A stretch of DNA of 34,082 nucleotides from Ruminococcus sp. (lineage in GTDB: Bacteria > Bacillota > Clostridia > Oscillospirales > Ruminococcaceae): positions 1 to 34,082 of the forward strand of contig JAUNOG010000024.1 in assembly GCA_030531185.1 (NCBI GenBank), written 5' to 3'. The notes below the pieces were generated by a model. The model had not been told where the DNA came from and did not search any database. It was given only the letters and a program-made list of their open reading frames with translations. Positions 24,503 to 32,429 of the stretch are shown piece by piece (the stretch's first letter is position 1; each line of letters starts with the position of its first letter). The position numbers and the translations under genes are program-made.

Positions 24503-25390
24503 TTAACTGTTATCCTCCTCGGCTTTATGCCATACGTTATTGTAAAGGAAAACAAGCACAGCCATAGCCACAATGATAAAATACCCGAGAAAGCTCCAGC
24601 CGTCGGGTATGTCGCCGAAGAAGAAAAATCCCAGGATAGTGGTGAAAATAAGCTGAGAATAGTCGTAAACAGATATCTCTTTGCCCGGAGCATAGGTGTA
24701 CGCCGCCGTTACAGAGAACTGTCCTCCCGCCGCCGCAGCTCCTGCACCCAGGAGACAAAGCACCTGCGTGACCGTCATAGGGTGATAGTCAAAAATCAGA
24801 AACGGGAGCGTCACCAGACAGGAAAATCCCGAAAAATACGCCACGATAACAGGACCCTTTACCCCGTGCTGTCCCAAATATCTTACGCAGGTGTAAGCAA
24901 GTCCTGCGCCCATACCGCCTATAAATCCCATAAGAGCAGGGAAAAATTCGACAAGCTGAAAGCTTGGCTTGATAATAAACAAACTGCCTATAAAAGCTCC
25001 CGCCACCGTAAGCGCCTGAAAAGCCGTAAGCCTTTCTTTCAGAAAAATAAATGAAAACACGATAACAAAAAACGGAGACATTTTATTAAGCATAGACGCG
25101 TCGGAAAGCACCAGATGATCGATAGCGTAGAAATTTCCCAGCATACCGATAGTTCCCGCAAAAGCTCTTACAAAAATGACCGCATTATTCATTTTACCCT
25201 TGACTTCAAACTTAGTGTGATTTTTTAACAGTACGCCGACAGCAAAAAACAGCGCAACAAAATTTCTGAAAAATGTTTTCTGTATGGTAGGCAGATTCCC
25301 TGCCATTCTTACAAAAGCGAACATAAATGCAAAGCTGAATGAAGATAGGATTATATATAGAATTCCTTTATACTTTTTATTTATTTTCAC
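24503..25390 (-). CDS. EamA/DMT-superfamily membrane transporter
   Basis: The protein (295 residues from a GTG at 25390) has ten hydrophobic segments in two EamA repeats, typical of drug/metabolite transporters of the RhaT/YdcZ-like class. The repeat motif is seen as FVIVFSFIFLKERLTAFQ at the end of repeat one and FTTILGFFFFGDIPDGWSFLG at the end of repeat two, both with the conserved acidic residue after a transmembrane helix. The substrate is unknown; nucleobase-related or amino-acid export is usual for relatives. I prefer the GTG because it starts just before the first membrane helix and overlaps the upstream gene by only 14 bases; an ATG at 25435 with 59 bases of overlap is the alternative. 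It is second in an operon with the DUF3783 gene. Confidence 0.82.
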   Translation of the reverse strand: MKINKKYKGILYIILSSFSFAFMFAFVRMAGNLPTIQKTFFRNFVALFFAVGVLLKNHTKFEVKGKMNNAVIFVRAFAGTIGMLGNFYAIDHLVLSDASMLNKMSPFFVIVFSFIFLKERLTAFQALTVAGAFIGSLFIIKPSFQLVEFFPALMGFIGGMGAGLAYTCVRYLGQHGVKGPVIVAYFSGFSCLVTLPFLIFDYHPMTVTQVLCLLGAGAAAAGGQFSVTAAYTYAPGKEISVYDYSQLIFTTILGFFFFGDIPDGWSFLGYFIIVAMAVLVFLYNNVWHKAEEDNS

Positions 25391-25802
25391 CAATCCAACT
25401 CGACTTCCTCTCCTGCTGATATTTTTCCATTGCATTATGCTCTTTTAAAAGCTCCTCTTCCAGAGCCTTAACTGTCCACGACTGATTGTGCGCGGTAACT
25501 ATCGCTTTAAGCCGTACTCCGCACCCCTTTGACCTTATCTCCGCAAGCAGACGGTTGAGCGATTTACTGTCAAAGCCCGAAAAAAGCAATATCTCCTCAA
25601 AAATGCTTTCAGGCGCGCTGTCCGAAGCCTTAAATCCGTTAAAACCGCAAAGATATCCTACCTGCTCGTTAGCGCAGTTTTCCCGCAGAACAAGCCTGCC
25701 GTTTTCCGACGCTGCAAGTCTGCCTATGATCTCCGCCTTTTCTTTAGGTATATTAACGCCGATGATCTGTCTCGGCGCAGGTGTTATTATTCTCGATTTC
25801 AT
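25377..25802 (-). CDS. DUF3783 family protein
   Basis: The 141-residue cytoplasmic protein matches DUF3783, small Clostridia proteins of unknown function. Visible features are FEEILLFSGFDSKSLNRLLAEIRSKG, then LKAIVTAHNQSWTVKALEEELLKEH, which is the family core: an alternating strand-helix domain followed by a terminal helix. There is no catalytic motif I can point to. Ribosome binding site AAAGGAG stands eight bases before ATG 25802. It overlaps the EamA transporter gene at its 3' end, and both follow a clear promoter; a functional link to the transporter is possible but not shown. Confidence 0.75.
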   Translation of the reverse strand: MKSRIITPAPRQIIGVNIPKEKAEIIGRLAASENGRLVLRENCANEQVGYLCGFNGFKASDSAPESIFEEILLFSGFDSKSLNRLLAEIRSKGCGVRLKAIVTAHNQSWTVKALEEELLKEHNAMEKYQQERKSSWIGENK

Positions 25803-25838
25803 ATAAACTCCTTTAATTTACTGTATTAGCCCAACAAT

Positions 25839-25867
25839 ATTATACTATAAATATTGCCAATGTTCAA
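25839..25867 (-). promoter_or_regulatory. Promoter of the DUF3783-EamA operon
   Basis: On the minus strand TTGAAC (25862-25867) and TATAAT (25839-25844) are 17 bp apart, 36 bp before the start codon and downstream of the terminator of the YcxB-like genes. Confidence 0.72.
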
Positions 25868-25893
25868 TAGCAAATATGCACAATTAAATCAAA

Positions 25894-25919
25894 AAGGCCG
25901 CTCACCAACGAACGACCTT
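25894..25919 (-). terminator. Terminator of the YcxB-like gene pair
   Basis: On the minus strand AAGGTCGTTC pairs with GAGCGGCCTT (two G-U pairs) around a 6-base loop and is followed by TTTGATTT. It lies 5 bp after the second gene's stop. Confidence 0.85.
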
Positions 25920-25924
25920 AAATT

Positions 25925-26431
25925 TTATTTACACCATTGCGCCTGCGGACATTTTTCTTTAAGAATACTTATAATTTGCTCTTTATCATTGCCCTCAAAG
26001 GTAACATAAATACCGGAGACGTTCTTATCGCATAGAAAGAGATATTCAGTCTTAACATAAATTTTCTCATATTTGCCATATTCGGACTTAGATGCCTTGT
26101 CCTTGTTGCAGTGGTTTATACATTCAACACCGTCACTATAGAAATTCACCGTATTGGAGGTATCGGCTCTGCCGAAGTAAAGATTACAGTATCCTATTCT
26201 TTCATCAGTCACAGATTTGACACGTTGTTCCGACTGAAATATCATTATAGCTCCCCATATTACTCCCGCAAAAGCAATTCTGAAACCGCAAGCTGCAAAA
26301 CCTATACATATCAGACATATGATCGAGATTATCAGGTACTCTTTATATCTTGCTCTGTTTCTTGTATTTCTTATGGCATATCGATGCTGTTTTTCAGTCA
26401 TCGAGCATTTGGCTGTATAAATTGGTTCCAT
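25925..26431 (-). CDS. YcxB-like membrane protein, second copy
   Basis: The 168-residue protein begins with MEPIYTAKCSMTEKQHRYAIR, then has two closely spaced membrane segments (about 33-50 and 52-68), and a C-terminal beta-rich soluble domain of the YcxB type (VNFYSDGVECIN, YGKYEKIYVKTEYLFLCDKN, GIYVTFEGNDKEQIISILKEKCP). Function is unknown; the fold resembles PH-like domains attached to membrane anchors. Its ATG overlaps the stop of the preceding gene by one base (TAATG). It is clearly a paralogue of that gene, with the same layout and the same EKC ending. Confidence 0.68.
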   Translation of the reverse strand: MEPIYTAKCSMTEKQHRYAIRNTRNRARYKEYLIISIICLICIGFAACGFRIAFAGVIWGAIMIFQSEQRVKSVTDERIGYCNLYFGRADTSNTVNFYSDGVECINHCNKDKASKSEYGKYEKIYVKTEYLFLCDKNVSGIYVTFEGNDKEQIISILKEKCPQAQWCK

Positions 26432-26952
26432 TATACTTTCCTCTTCTTTTCACGTATTTTGGCTTTTACGCATTTCTCCTTTAAAAACTGCACAAGATCA
26501 TCAAAATCTTCTGTATTTTCACGCAGAATATAGATACCTCCGCAATAAGTTGCTATAATGGCAAAATCCGAACGAACAAAAAGAGTGTTAAAGCCAGCAT
26601 AATATAATTCGCCCGCACCGCCGTAAATCAAATCCCTCATAACAACACGGTCATCGTAAAATTCCATTTCATTGGAAAACTCGTTTCTGCCAAATTTGTT
26701 TAAACGCTTATCATTAGTATTATTAAACGTTCGTTTCTTTTTTGTAACAGTCTGATAAATCAAAGTAGCTGAGCATATTACTCCGGCAATAAAAAACAGA
26801 TACTTCTGAAATAAAAGTAAAATAATACCAAAAAAAGCAAGCGCAATACCCAAAACTATATTTGTAATTTCCTTTTCCGTCCAGAATTGAAAGTAACAAT
26901 CCTTGTAACGTTCCTCAGACATATCCAATTTAATTTTAAAAACAGGTTCCAT
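26431..26952 (-). CDS. YcxB-like membrane protein, first copy
   Basis: The 173-residue protein mirrors its downstream neighbour: MEPVFKIKLDMSEERYKD, two membrane segments in a hairpin (about 30-47 and 50-66), then a YcxB-like domain (EMEFYDDRVVMRD, GAGELYYAGFNTLFVRSDFAIIATYCGGIYILREN, DLVQFLKEKCVKAK) and a basic tail. The ATG at 26952 follows GGGGAG by ten bases; a TTG two codons earlier is less likely. It probably arose with the next gene by tandem duplication. Located right after the pilBT terminator, but no functional link to pili is visible. Confidence 0.68.
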   Translation of the reverse strand: MEPVFKIKLDMSEERYKDCYFQFWTEKEITNIVLGIALAFFGIILLLFQKYLFFIAGVICSATLIYQTVTKKKRTFNNTNDKRLNKFGRNEFSNEMEFYDDRVVMRDLIYGGAGELYYAGFNTLFVRSDFAIIATYCGGIYILRENTEDFDDLVQFLKEKCVKAKIREKKRKV

Positions 26953-26996
26953 TAACAACTTACTCCCCTTATTTATTCATCATAGCTCTCAAAAAA

Positions 26997-27024
26997 GCAG
27001 GTACGCGATTTAACGCATACCTGC
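26997..27024 (-). terminator. Terminator after pilT
   Basis: On the minus strand GCAGGTATGCG pairs with CGCGTACCTGC (one G-U pair) around TTAAAT-type loop bases and is followed by six T residues. It lies 12 bp after the pilT stop. Confidence 0.92.
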
Positions 27025-27035
27025 ATAAAAACTTA

Positions 27036-28103
27036 TCAGCCCTGAGAAATATATCTCTTGAGGTCGTTTGCGTTAATGCACTTTTCAAGAGCAACTTCCA
27101 TAGCAATGGTTCTTGACTTAACAAGCTTTGCAAGCTCCTGATCCATTGTCTGCATTCCCATAGCCTTACCTGTCTGCATTGCCGAACCGATAAGGTGAAC
27201 CTTGTCGTCACGGATCATAGCCTTTATGGAGTCCGTAGCATTCAGAATTTCACAGCAGGCAACACGGCTTGTACCGTCAAATGTACGGCAAAGGGTCTGG
27301 GTACAGATACCTACGAGAACCGACGCAAGCTGAGTTCTGATCTGGTGTTGCTGGTGAGCAGGGAAAACGTCGATGATACGGTCGATAGTGGAAGCGGCGT
27401 CCGTCGTATGAAGTGTGGACATTACAAGGTGTCCTGTTTCAGCGGCGGTTACGGCGGCTTCGATAGTCTCGAAGTCACGCATTTCTCCGACGAGAATAAT
27501 ATCCGGATCCTCACGGAGGGCGGCACGGAGAGCCATTGAAAAGCTCGGTACGTCAGGACCGATCTCTCTCTGGTTTACCATACATCTCTTATGAGCATGC
27601 ATATACTCGATAGGGTCTTCAACTGTGATGATGTGCGCGGACTTATGAATATTAACGTGGTCGATCATAGCCGCAAGAGTGGTAGACTTACCTGAACCGG
27701 TAGGACCTGTTACAAGTACAAGTCCACGAGGTCTCATAGCAAATTCAGCCAATACGGGAGGCAGGTCAAGGTCTGTAAGAGTAGGAATATCATTTCTCAG
27801 CAAACGCAGAGCAATAGCCGTATTTCCTCTCTGACGGTATACGTTAACTCTGTGACGGAAGCCTCTGGTTGAAACGTATGTAAAGTCCGTGTCGATATGA
27901 TCCTTGATCTGCTGTCTCTGCTTGTCTGTACACATATCCTCACAGATCTTGAGAATTTCGATCTCCGTCATATCAGGGTACGAAGAAAGCTTTCTCAGAT
28001 TACCGCCCTGTCTTACGATAGGGGGAATACCAACTGTGAAGTGCAGGTCGGAGCAGCCCAGCGCTCTTGCCTCGTCAAGAATTTTGTTAATGTCAATAGC
28101 CAT
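27036..28103 (-). CDS. pilT: Type IV pilus retraction ATPase PilT
   Basis: The 355-residue hexameric ATPase powers pilus retraction. It has Walker A GPTGSGKST (133-141), Asp-box ITVEDPIEY, Walker B DPDIILVGEMRD, His-box STLHTTDA, and the PilT-specific C-terminal part: IKAMIRDDKVHLI, equivalent to AIRNLIRE, then MQTGKAMGMQTMDQELAKLV. Unlike the upstream pilB product it lacks an N-terminal MshEN domain and zinc-binding cysteines, as expected for PilT. GGAGG precedes ATG 28103, 30 bp after the pilB stop, so both are one operon with a terminator behind pilT. Confidence 0.95.
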   Translation of the reverse strand: MAIDINKILDEARALGCSDLHFTVGIPPIVRQGGNLRKLSSYPDMTEIEILKICEDMCTDKQRQQIKDHIDTDFTYVSTRGFRHRVNVYRQRGNTAIALRLLRNDIPTLTDLDLPPVLAEFAMRPRGLVLVTGPTGSGKSTTLAAMIDHVNIHKSAHIITVEDPIEYMHAHKRCMVNQREIGPDVPSFSMALRAALREDPDIILVGEMRDFETIEAAVTAAETGHLVMSTLHTTDAASTIDRIIDVFPAHQQHQIRTQLASVLVGICTQTLCRTFDGTSRVACCEILNATDSIKAMIRDDKVHLIGSAMQTGKAMGMQTMDQELAKLVKSRTIAMEVALEKCINANDLKRYISQG

Positions 28104-28133
28104 TTTATTTTACCTCCAAAATAATTTTCTATT

Positions 28134-29813
28134 TTATACTGCGTAAGTTACACGGATAAGTTCGTCCATAGAGGTCTTACCCTGCTGAACAAGCTTTGAA
28201 ACGTTATCTCTCAGCAGCAGACAGCCCTGCTCTCTTGCAAGAGCCGCGATCTCGTCCGCCTTAGCTGCTCTTGTGATAAGAGCCTGCATTTCGGGAGTTG
28301 CAAGAAGGATTTCGTGAATCGCGGTACGTCCTCTGTAACCTGTATTTTTGCACTTAGGACAGCCGACGGCATCATAGATCTGAATAGGAGTACTGCCGAT
28401 CTCCATAAGCTCGTTCTCATCAGGTCTTGAAGTCCTCAGTCTCTTACAATCAGGACAAAGCACCTTTGTAAGTCTCTGAGCTACGATACCGATAAGCGAC
28501 GTAGCAACCATGTACGGCTCAACGCCCATATCCACAAGTCTTGTTACTGTGGACGCAGCGTCGTTTGTATGAAGTGTGGAAAGAACCAAGTGTCCTGTAA
28601 TAGCGGCACGGATAGCGATCTCGGCAGTTTCCGCGTCACGCATTTCTCCGACCATTATGATGTCAGGGTCCTGACGGAGGATAGAACGGAGGGCTGCTGC
28701 AAAGGTCATACCCGCCTTGTCGTTGATCTGGCACTGATTGATACCGTCAACCTTCTTTTCCACAGGGTCCTCAACGGTGATAACGTTAACGTTCGGCTTG
28801 GCGATCTCACCCAGAGCCGCATAAAGCGTGGTAGACTTACCTGAACCTGTAGGACCTGTTACAAGCACAACTCCCTGCGGTACCTTTAAGCAAGCGGCAA
28901 ATCTTTCATAGTTGTAGTCCGTCATACCTAAGTCTGTGATTTTTCTAAGGGACATATCGCCCGTCGCAAGAATACGGATTACGACTTTTTCGCCGTAAAC
29001 CATAGGCAGATTGGATACACGGAGGTCAAGCGTGGTGCCGTCAACTACCTGCGACATACGACCGTCCTGAGGAATACGCTTTTCAGCGATGTTCATACCG
29101 CTCAGTATCTTAAAACGCGTTACCAGAGAAACGTGGAGCGCACTGGTAAGGGTCATAAGCTCGATCAAGTCGCCGTTAACACGAATTCTGATCTTTGTAT
29201 ATGTCTTAAAAGGCTCGATATGAATATCGGTAGCGTCCTGTCTGTATGAGTTTTCAACAATAGCCGTTGCAAGCTTAACGATAGGAGCGTTCTCAATTCT
29301 GTCCGAGGTAAGATCGATCTCGTCAAGGTTAAGCTCTTCCTCTTTCTCCTTGGTAGCCTCGTCAACCACCGAGTCAACCTGCCCCTGAGAGTACATTTTA
29401 CCGATAGCTCTGTTAATTGAGGCTTTCGTAGCAAGCAGCGCCGTAATATTACAGCCCGTGATCACGCGCAGGTCCTCAAAAACATAGAAGTTTATTGGGT
29501 CGTTTGTAGCGACCATCATACGCTTTCCGACCTTATTGACCGCGATAACATTGTACTTTCTGGCAGTCGCCTCAGGAATTCTCTTGACAACGTCCGGAAT
29601 AAGCTCCGTCGAATCAAGGTCTATGTACTGAACGTTAAGTCTCTCAGCAAGCGTCTTAGCAAAATCCACATCGCTTACGTACTTCATTTCGGTAATGACG
29701 TCACCGAAAAGCTTGCCTTTTTCAGATTTCTGCTTTTCCAGAACCTCCTGAAGCTGCTGTTCGTTGATCAGCCCTTTTTCTACCAGATATTGTCCTATTG
29801 GTCCGTTTCTCAT
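28134..29813 (-). CDS. pilB: Type IV pilus assembly ATPase PilB
   Basis: The 559-residue extension ATPase polymerises pilins. Its N-terminus (about 3-60) is an MshEN-type domain, IGQYLVEKGLINEQQLQEVLEKQ, close to the pattern through which c-di-GMP is bound in other PilB/MshE proteins; a second half-repeat, KVGKRMMVATNDP, follows. The motor has Walker A GPTGSGKST, Asp-box VEDPVEK, Walker B DPDIIMVGEMRDAET, His-box STLHTNDA and a four-cysteine zinc site CPDC...CPKC, the last diagnostic of PilB/GspE rather than PilT. The N-terminal arginine of the RLG motif is replaced here (NGPIG), so ligand binding is uncertain. Leader and promoter are described separately. Confidence 0.93.
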   Translation of the reverse strand: MRNGPIGQYLVEKGLINEQQLQEVLEKQKSEKGKLFGDVITEMKYVSDVDFAKTLAERLNVQYIDLDSTELIPDVVKRIPEATARKYNVIAVNKVGKRMMVATNDPINFYVFEDLRVITGCNITALLATKASINRAIGKMYSQGQVDSVVDEATKEKEEELNLDEIDLTSDRIENAPIVKLATAIVENSYRQDATDIHIEPFKTYTKIRIRVNGDLIELMTLTSALHVSLVTRFKILSGMNIAEKRIPQDGRMSQVVDGTTLDLRVSNLPMVYGEKVVIRILATGDMSLRKITDLGMTDYNYERFAACLKVPQGVVLVTGPTGSGKSTTLYAALGEIAKPNVNVITVEDPVEKKVDGINQCQINDKAGMTFAAALRSILRQDPDIIMVGEMRDAETAEIAIRAAITGHLVLSTLHTNDAASTVTRLVDMGVEPYMVATSLIGIVAQRLTKVLCPDCKRLRTSRPDENELMEIGSTPIQIYDAVGCPKCKNTGYRGRTAIHEILLATPEMQALITRAAKADEIAALAREQGCLLLRDNVSKLVQQGKTSMDELIRVTYAV

Positions 29814-29831
29814 TGATAAATACTCCTGTCC

Positions 29832-29879
29832 CCGCAGAGAAATTTGAAAAATTATTTATCTGCGGAATAAATAATTTTT
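29832..29879 (-). promoter_or_regulatory. pilB leader with two mutually exclusive hairpins
   Basis: AAAAATTATTTAT (29847-29859) and ATAAATAATTTTT (29867-29879) form a perfect 13-bp inverted repeat around a 7-base centre CTGCGGA. That centre can alternatively pair with CCGCAGA at 29832-29838, just before the pilB AGGAG. In the minus-strand RNA the AT-rich hairpin would form first, at the very 5' end; the GC-rich one would occlude the region before the ribosome binding site. Confidence 0.55.
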
Positions 29880-29886
29880 TGTATAA

Positions 29887-29938
29887 ATTCTAAAAACATT
29901 AATAATGTATTGTAATCCTTGAAAAAATGTGCTAAAAT
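29887..29938. promoter_or_regulatory. Back-to-back promoters for pilB and pilD sharing one -35
   Basis: The hexamer at 29910-29915 reads TTGTAA on the plus strand and TTACAA on the minus strand. On the plus strand TAAAAT (29933-29938) lies 17 bp away; on the minus strand TAGAAT (29887-29892) lies 17 bp away. Both spacings are ideal, so the two promoters would compete for one -35. Confidence 0.6.
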
Positions 29939-29997
29939 ATGAATATGGAAAGTCTCAGAATGAGCACGATCTTAAATCAACTGAAAGGAGGATAAAA

Positions 29998-30834
29998 ATG
30001 GATACACAGTTGATGATATACTATACGGTAATGTACATATTCGTATTTCTTTTCGGCGCGTGCATAGGCAGCTTTCTGAATGTATGTATTTACAGACTTC
30101 CCACAGGCGAAAGTCTGATCAAACGGAATTCCCACTGTATGACCTGCGGAGAAGAAATCAAACACAGAGATCTGATACCCATTGTTAGCTGGTGTCTTCT
30201 CAAAGGCAAATGCAGAAACTGCGGAGCAAAGATCTCCCCGCGATACACAGTAGTGGAACTGCTCAACGCGGTATTGTACCTGCTGGTTTTCCTGCATTTT
30301 GACATTGCGATAAACCCTCTGTACGCCTCGCTTGTATGTCTGATGTTCTCAGCGCTGATCGTAGTCTTCTTTATGGACTGGGACACGCAGCTTATCAACA
30401 CATACGTTGTAATTTTCATAGCTCTGCTTGCAATCCCCGAGTATTTCTTCTGTCAAAGAACTACGGAGCTTACCTTGAAATCACAGCTCATCGGAGCATT
30501 CATCGTAAGCGTACCGCTGCTGATAATCGTTATCGTCACCCATGAAAAAGCAATGGGAATGGGCGATGTTTACCTTATGGCAGCCGCAGGCTTGTTTCTC
30601 GGAATGCAGGGCATTCTTGTAGCAATGCTGATCGCACTGATAGTCGGTTCAATCTGCGGACTGATTTTAAAGCGCATAAACGGCGACTCGGTATTCGCAT
30701 TCGGTCCGTACCTCTCGATCGGAATAGCAGTCTCAGCAATTTGGGGAAAACAAATCGGAGAATGGTATATGAATTTCACCGGATTAAACGAAACCCTTGC
30801 AGAAGAAAGCGCGCGTCTGTTGACGTTATTCTAA
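29998..30834 (+). CDS. pilD: Prepilin leader peptidase/N-methyltransferase PilD
   Basis: The 278-residue A24-family membrane protease cuts prepilins after the glycine and methylates the new N-terminus. It has about eight hydrophobic segments. The amino-terminal FGACIGSFLNVCIYRLP is the family hallmark; a zinc site is formed by CMTC (47-50) and CRNC (72-75), which marks the bifunctional class. The catalytic aspartates are in FMDWDTQLI and GMGDVYLM. AAAGGAGG eight bases before ATG 29998 decides the start; the open frame upstream covers the promoter. It is divergent from pilB and convergent with the minor pilin genes, and it is monocistronic with a good terminator. Confidence 0.94.
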   Translation: MDTQLMIYYTVMYIFVFLFGACIGSFLNVCIYRLPTGESLIKRNSHCMTCGEEIKHRDLIPIVSWCLLKGKCRNCGAKISPRYTVVELLNAVLYLLVFLHFDIAINPLYASLVCLMFSALIVVFFMDWDTQLINTYVVIFIALLAIPEYFFCQRTTELTLKSQLIGAFIVSVPLLIIVIVTHEKAMGMGDVYLMAAAGLFLGMQGILVAMLIALIVGSICGLILKRINGDSVFAFGPYLSIGIAVSAIWGKQIGEWYMNFTGLNETLAEESARLLTLF

Positions 30835-30856
30835 ATAGTAATGCAATCCATAAGTG

Positions 30857-30874
30857 CCGCCGAGATTTCGGCGG
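30857..30874 (+). terminator. Terminator of pilD
   Basis: CCGCCGA pairs with TCGGCGG around GATT, followed by TATTTTTC on the plus strand. Confidence 0.9.
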
Positions 30875-30905
30875 TATTTTTCATAATTGATGCGGCACAT
30901 AATTT

Positions 30906-30947
30906 GCTGAAAAAATCCTCATAATTACTTATGGGGATTTTTTCAGC
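30906..30947 (-). terminator. Terminator of the minor pilin operon
   Basis: A 19-bp stem with one G-U pair (GCTGAAAAAATCC... with ...GGATTTTTTCAGC) encloses a 4-base loop. A stretch of T residues falls within the 3' arm. It lies about 25 bp after the pilin stop when read on the minus strand, and can also act on the plus strand. Confidence 0.75.
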
Positions 30948-30966
30948 AAGCGGCGTTTCGCCGCTT
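30948..30966. repeat. Perfect GC-rich hairpin abutting the pilin terminator
   Basis: AAGCGGCG pairs perfectly with CGCCGCTT around TTT. It stands 6 bp after the pilin stop and touches the next hairpin, forming a double stem-loop 3' end. There is no U-run of its own. Confidence 0.7.
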
Positions 30967-30972
30967 GTGAAA

Positions 30973-31629
30973 TTAAACTGGCTTATTATAATAAATATAA
31001 ATTTTATCAGCATTACTGAGTGTTGCTGTATCAGCTGTAAAAGAGAACTTATCGCTGTTTTTAATCTTTAAAGAGCTATTTTTGTTATTAATATTTGTAA
31101 ATTCTATTGACTTCTTAAGATTGTAATCTACTGCAGTATCACCTTTTACATAAGATGATCCATTAAAGGAAAGAGGATATGCTGTAAACGACAATGTAAT
31201 ATAACTCTTGTCTTCAGTTGTTCCGCTTGCAGAAACCTGAATTTTGTATTCATCCTCACCATAAAATGCCTCACCCATAATTAATTGTGAATTAGTACCG
31301 TCAGCATTACTTTTGGTAACATAGCCTTTAGCCTTCTTCTTACTTCCAGGTCTATCGGAAATATTATCAATAATAATCAAATTTGACCAAGAACCTGACG
31401 GCATTCCACTATTTCCGCTAACATGTATATTCGTTGCATATTTCAACTCGTCACTTATTGCGTTGCTGACACCAATACAAACTGCTTCTTCATTTTTATT
31501 ATTCTCTGTTCTTGCGTAGTATTTTCTGGCAGGTCCCATAATATACATTATAGCCATCATAATTACCGACATCAGCGCCATAACAACAATGAGTTCAACT
31601 AAGGTAAAGCCTTTTTTATTCTTTTTCAT
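30973..31629 (-). CDS. Type IV pilin-like protein, 218 residues
   Basis: The protein starts with a class-A prepilin signal: KKNKKG then FTLVELIVVMALMSVIMMAIMYI, to be cut between Gly and Phe by PilD, with the conserved Glu at position five of the mature chain. The hydrophobic helix is followed by a soluble domain of about 175 residues rich in Ser, Asn and Lys, with no cysteine pair near the C-terminus, unlike many major pilins. Its size and place behind another prepilin gene fit a minor pilin. AAGGAGG precedes ATG 31629. The gene is last in the operon, 12 bp after the preceding pilin gene, and its DNA is clearly more AT-rich than the pilT/pilB genes. Confidence 0.88.
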   Translation of the reverse strand: MKKNKKGFTLVELIVVMALMSVIMMAIMYIMGPARKYYARTENNKNEEAVCIGVSNAISDELKYATNIHVSGNSGMPSGSWSNLIIIDNISDRPGSKKKAKGYVTKSNADGTNSQLIMGEAFYGEDEYKIQVSASGTTEDKSYITLSFTAYPLSFNGSSYVKGDTAVDYNLKKSIEFTNINNKNSSLKIKNSDKFSFTADTATLSNADKIYIYYNKPV

Positions 31630-31641
31630 AAATCGACCTCC

Positions 31642-32415
31642 TTATCCCATTGTTATTGGATTTGACGGATCATCAACAGGATCATATTTAATTGTCAATG
31701 TATGTGTAGCTGCATCAAAGTTGCTAGCGCTTAGAGAATATTCACCATACGGTAAACCGTCACTGTCAACAAAACGAATTTTCAAATCGCCGGATGAAAA
31801 ACCTGCATCATTATAATAGCCAAAGTTAAATTTTTTCGTAGCTGTTGTATAATTCGATGTTCTGGTATACGATGTAGATGTATGGATATATCCATCAGTT
31901 CTGCTTCCTTCATAAATATATCCTTTTGTCAAAGTAACGTATGCTGTTATTTCTTTAGCGTCCGCTACATCATTTTTACCCGACAGATTTTCAAAAACAA
32001 TCTTATATTCATTTGCATCAATTGAGGGATCAGGATCACTTGTATCCAATCCTCCATCCATTTCAGTTTCTTTACCGAAAGTCTTTATATAAAAACCAAA
32101 TGAAGAGTTAAATTGTGCCCCATCGGCTTGATACAGCTTAATTTGATCTGCATCCTTTATAAGACCCGCGCCAGAAAACTTTATTGAATAATCAGGATTA
32201 GCTGCATCAGTCGGATTAAGCTGGCTAAGAGACTTTTTGCCCACAGCCTCAGCTTGTTCACCAATTTCAATATCTCTTCTTGCACTTTTGTTAGTTTGAA
32301 GCATTGATGCTCCCAACGCTGTCATAATACCAATTGACATTACAGCAAACACGGTAATTGCAACAATAACCTCCACTAAGGTCATACCTTTGGAGTTTTT
32401 CTGAAATTTTTTCAT
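31642..32415 (-). CDS. Type IV pilin-like protein, 257 residues
   Basis: The protein starts with a prepilin signal: KKFQKNSKG then MTLVEVIVAITVFAVMSIGIM, cut before Met, with Glu at position five. The soluble domain of about 220 residues is rich in Asp, Ser, Thr and Tyr and looks like a beta-sheet domain (DGGLDTSDPDPSIDANEYKIVFENLSG, YEGSRTDGYIHTSTSYTRTSNYTT). No cysteine is seen. AAGGAGG eight bases before ATG 32415. It belongs to the operon with the upstream large protein and the downstream pilin. Minor pilin (PilV-like) is the best guess; the major pilin is not in this window. Confidence 0.87.
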   Translation of the reverse strand: MKKFQKNSKGMTLVEVIVAITVFAVMSIGIMTALGASMLQTNKSARRDIEIGEQAEAVGKKSLSQLNPTDAANPDYSIKFSGAGLIKDADQIKLYQADGAQFNSSFGFYIKTFGKETEMDGGLDTSDPDPSIDANEYKIVFENLSGKNDVADAKEITAYVTLTKGYIYEGSRTDGYIHTSTSYTRTSNYTTATKKFNFGYYNDAGFSSGDLKIRFVDSDGLPYGEYSLSASNFDAATHTLTIKYDPVDDPSNPITMG

Positions 32416-32429
32416 ATCAGATTACCTCC

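Noticed and set aside
29814-29997. c-di-GMP riboswitch before pilB or pilD
   Set aside because: Type IV pilus genes in Clostridia often carry one, but I could not find the conserved core of either class in this 184-bp gap.
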